The translations under genes were made by a program, and so were the position numbers. A DNA stretch of 6,650 nucleotides from SAR324 cluster bacterium (GTDB lineage: Bacteria; Bdellovibrionota; UBA2361; JAAZON01): NCBI GenBank assembly GCA_012797725.1, contig JAAZON010000660.1:1-6650 (forward strand). Direction: 5' to 3'. Within the stretch, counting starts at the first letter, position 1; the number at the start of each line of letters is the position of its first letter. A model generated the notes under the pieces. It did not search any database and was not told where the DNA came from. It saw nothing but the letters and a program-made list of their open reading frames with translations. This document shows positions 5,714-6,650 of this stretch, piece by piece.

Positions 5714-6650
5714 ATGCTCCGTCTGCTTGGCTCACACTACCACTTCCGTCGTACCATTCCCCACACCCTTCGGCCCCTGCTGGGCCGCACGGAAATCTCC
5801 CTTTCTCTCCAGACCAACAGCAAACGGGTTGCACGCGAACGTGCAGCCGGGCTTTATGCCAGAACAGGACTGTTCTTTAGTAAAGCCAAAGCCATGTACG
5901 AAGATGCCTCTCCAGAAGAACTGAGAAAGCTTCTTGCCCACTATGAGGACCTCATACGCGATACAGACCGTATGATTGCTATTGAAGAAAAGAAAGTGAG
6001 CCTCGAACGCACTTATGAAAAGGCAAGGTTCTACCTCGACAAGGCGCATAGCCTGAAGCAACTGCGAGAGTTTATTAAGATATCCAATGACGGCATAGAC
6101 AGGCTGATGGCAGGCTTCAAAAAACTGCACGCCACGGCCTCCAAAGACTATCTACGCAACGCCACAGAAAAAACCATGCTGCGCGAGCAGATTGCCAACC
6201 TAAGCGCCATCGTGGTGTCTATCAAAAATTCAGCACAGGAAACGGAGGCCGCCTTCATGCCTGTGCAGGCAGAGCCCTCAGCCCGCATGGCTCCCAACAA
6301 AGTCACACCCAACGCTAAGAAGACGACAGCGCCGACCATCACCGAAATGGCTGAGCAGTTCATTTACCGCGATAAAACCAAAAGCCCCGGCATTATTCGC
6401 GATACCGGCAAGACCATCGGTCTTTTTGTGGAAGCCTTTGGCGACAAGCCTGTTGACCAGATTACCGGCGGGGTGGCTGGGGAGTTCCGGGATATGCTCT
6501 TCGCCCTGCCCTCGACGCACGGCAAACATAAGAACTCTCCTGGCATTCATGACGCGATTGTGCGCGCCAAGGAGCAAGAGCTGGAAACCCTCAGCGGTAA
6601 GACGGTCAAAAACCATTTCTCCCGCCTCTCCGCCCTCTGGGGGCATCTGG
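5714..6650 (+). CDS. int: Second DUF6538-type tyrosine integrase, 3' end outside window
   Basis: The frame is open from 5714 to the window edge (312 complete codons) and translates to a relative of the first integrase. The N-terminus MLRLLGSHYHFRRTIP matches MLRVRGTTYHFRRIVP. The core-binding part (VEAFGDKPVDQITGG, EFRDMLFALPS, TLSGKTVKNHFSRLSALW) matches that of the first. The catalytic R, K, HxxR, H and Y lie beyond the window, so activity cannot be judged. Using FGD as landmark (F242 here, F155 there), this protein is 87 residues longer before the core domain; the extra part (about 75-185) is charged and probably helical or coiled coil. ATG 5702 is also in frame, but 5714 aligns with the other integrase. 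It presumably belongs to a second element inserted at the same tRNA site. Confidence 0.85.
   Translation, partial: MLRLLGSHYHFRRTIPHTLRPLLGRTEISLSLQTNSKRVARERAAGLYARTGLFFSKAKAMYEDASPEELRKLLAHYEDLIRDTDRMIAIEEKKVSLERTYEKARFYLDKAHSLKQLREFIKISNDGIDRLMAGFKKLHATASKDYLRNATEKTMLREQIANLSAIVVSIKNSAQETEAAFMPVQAEPSARMAPNKVTPNAKKTTAPTITEMAEQFIYRDKTKSPGIIRDTGKTIGLFVEAFGDKPVDQITGGVAGEFRDMLFALPSTHGKHKNSPGIHDAIVRAKEQELETLSGKTVKNHFSRLSALWGHL

Noticed and set aside
5732..6646. Open frames on the minus strand and short plus frames over the second integrase
   Set aside because: They overlap the real integrase frame that is open from 5714 to the edge and matches the first integrase throughout.

Overview
The window looks like the accessory part of an alphaproteobacterial chromosome. 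The two integrases have balanced composition and start with the N-terminal domain now called DUF6538. The overall style (vapBC, tRNA-targeted integrases, moderate G+C) would suit an acetic acid bacterium or relative, but this is a weak inference from codon use and family resemblance.

Layout, left to right. (1) At 71-681 lies a vapBC toxin-antitoxin operon with a strong ribosome binding site and an inverted repeat in its promoter region. (2) At 815-840 lies the 3' end of a tRNA gene (T-loop, 3' acceptor strand, CCA) without the rest of the tRNA. The same 26 bases recur exactly at 5602-5627. (3) Between the two copies is a unit of 4787 bases: a complete tyrosine integrase (930-2303), an AT-rich DUF262-DUF1524 protein of the GmrSD type (2526-4301) and, convergent with it, a protein with a helix-hairpin-helix-like centre and a C-terminal HNH-like nuclease (4486-5406 on the minus strand). 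(4) Right after the second tRNA fragment starts a second, related integrase (5714 onward), which is cut by the window edge.

The simplest reading is a tandem array of small integrative elements in one tRNA gene. Each has the order tRNA 3' fragment, integrase, cargo. The middle element is complete here and carries two predicted nucleases, so it looks like a very small mobile defence island. The vapBC pair would then be the tail cargo of a preceding element, and the second integrase the head of a following one. The intact tRNA should lie outside the window, most likely to the left.

Both integrase genes have a similar leader of about 90 bases between the tRNA fragment and the ATG. Each leader ends in a hairpin whose 3' arm contains the likely Shine-Dalgarno bases, which suggests that integrase translation is kept low. 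The cargo genes have their own start signals: a TATAAT box next to a palindrome for the DUF262 gene, and a good AAGGA site for the HNH gene. Paired hairpins lie between their converging ends.
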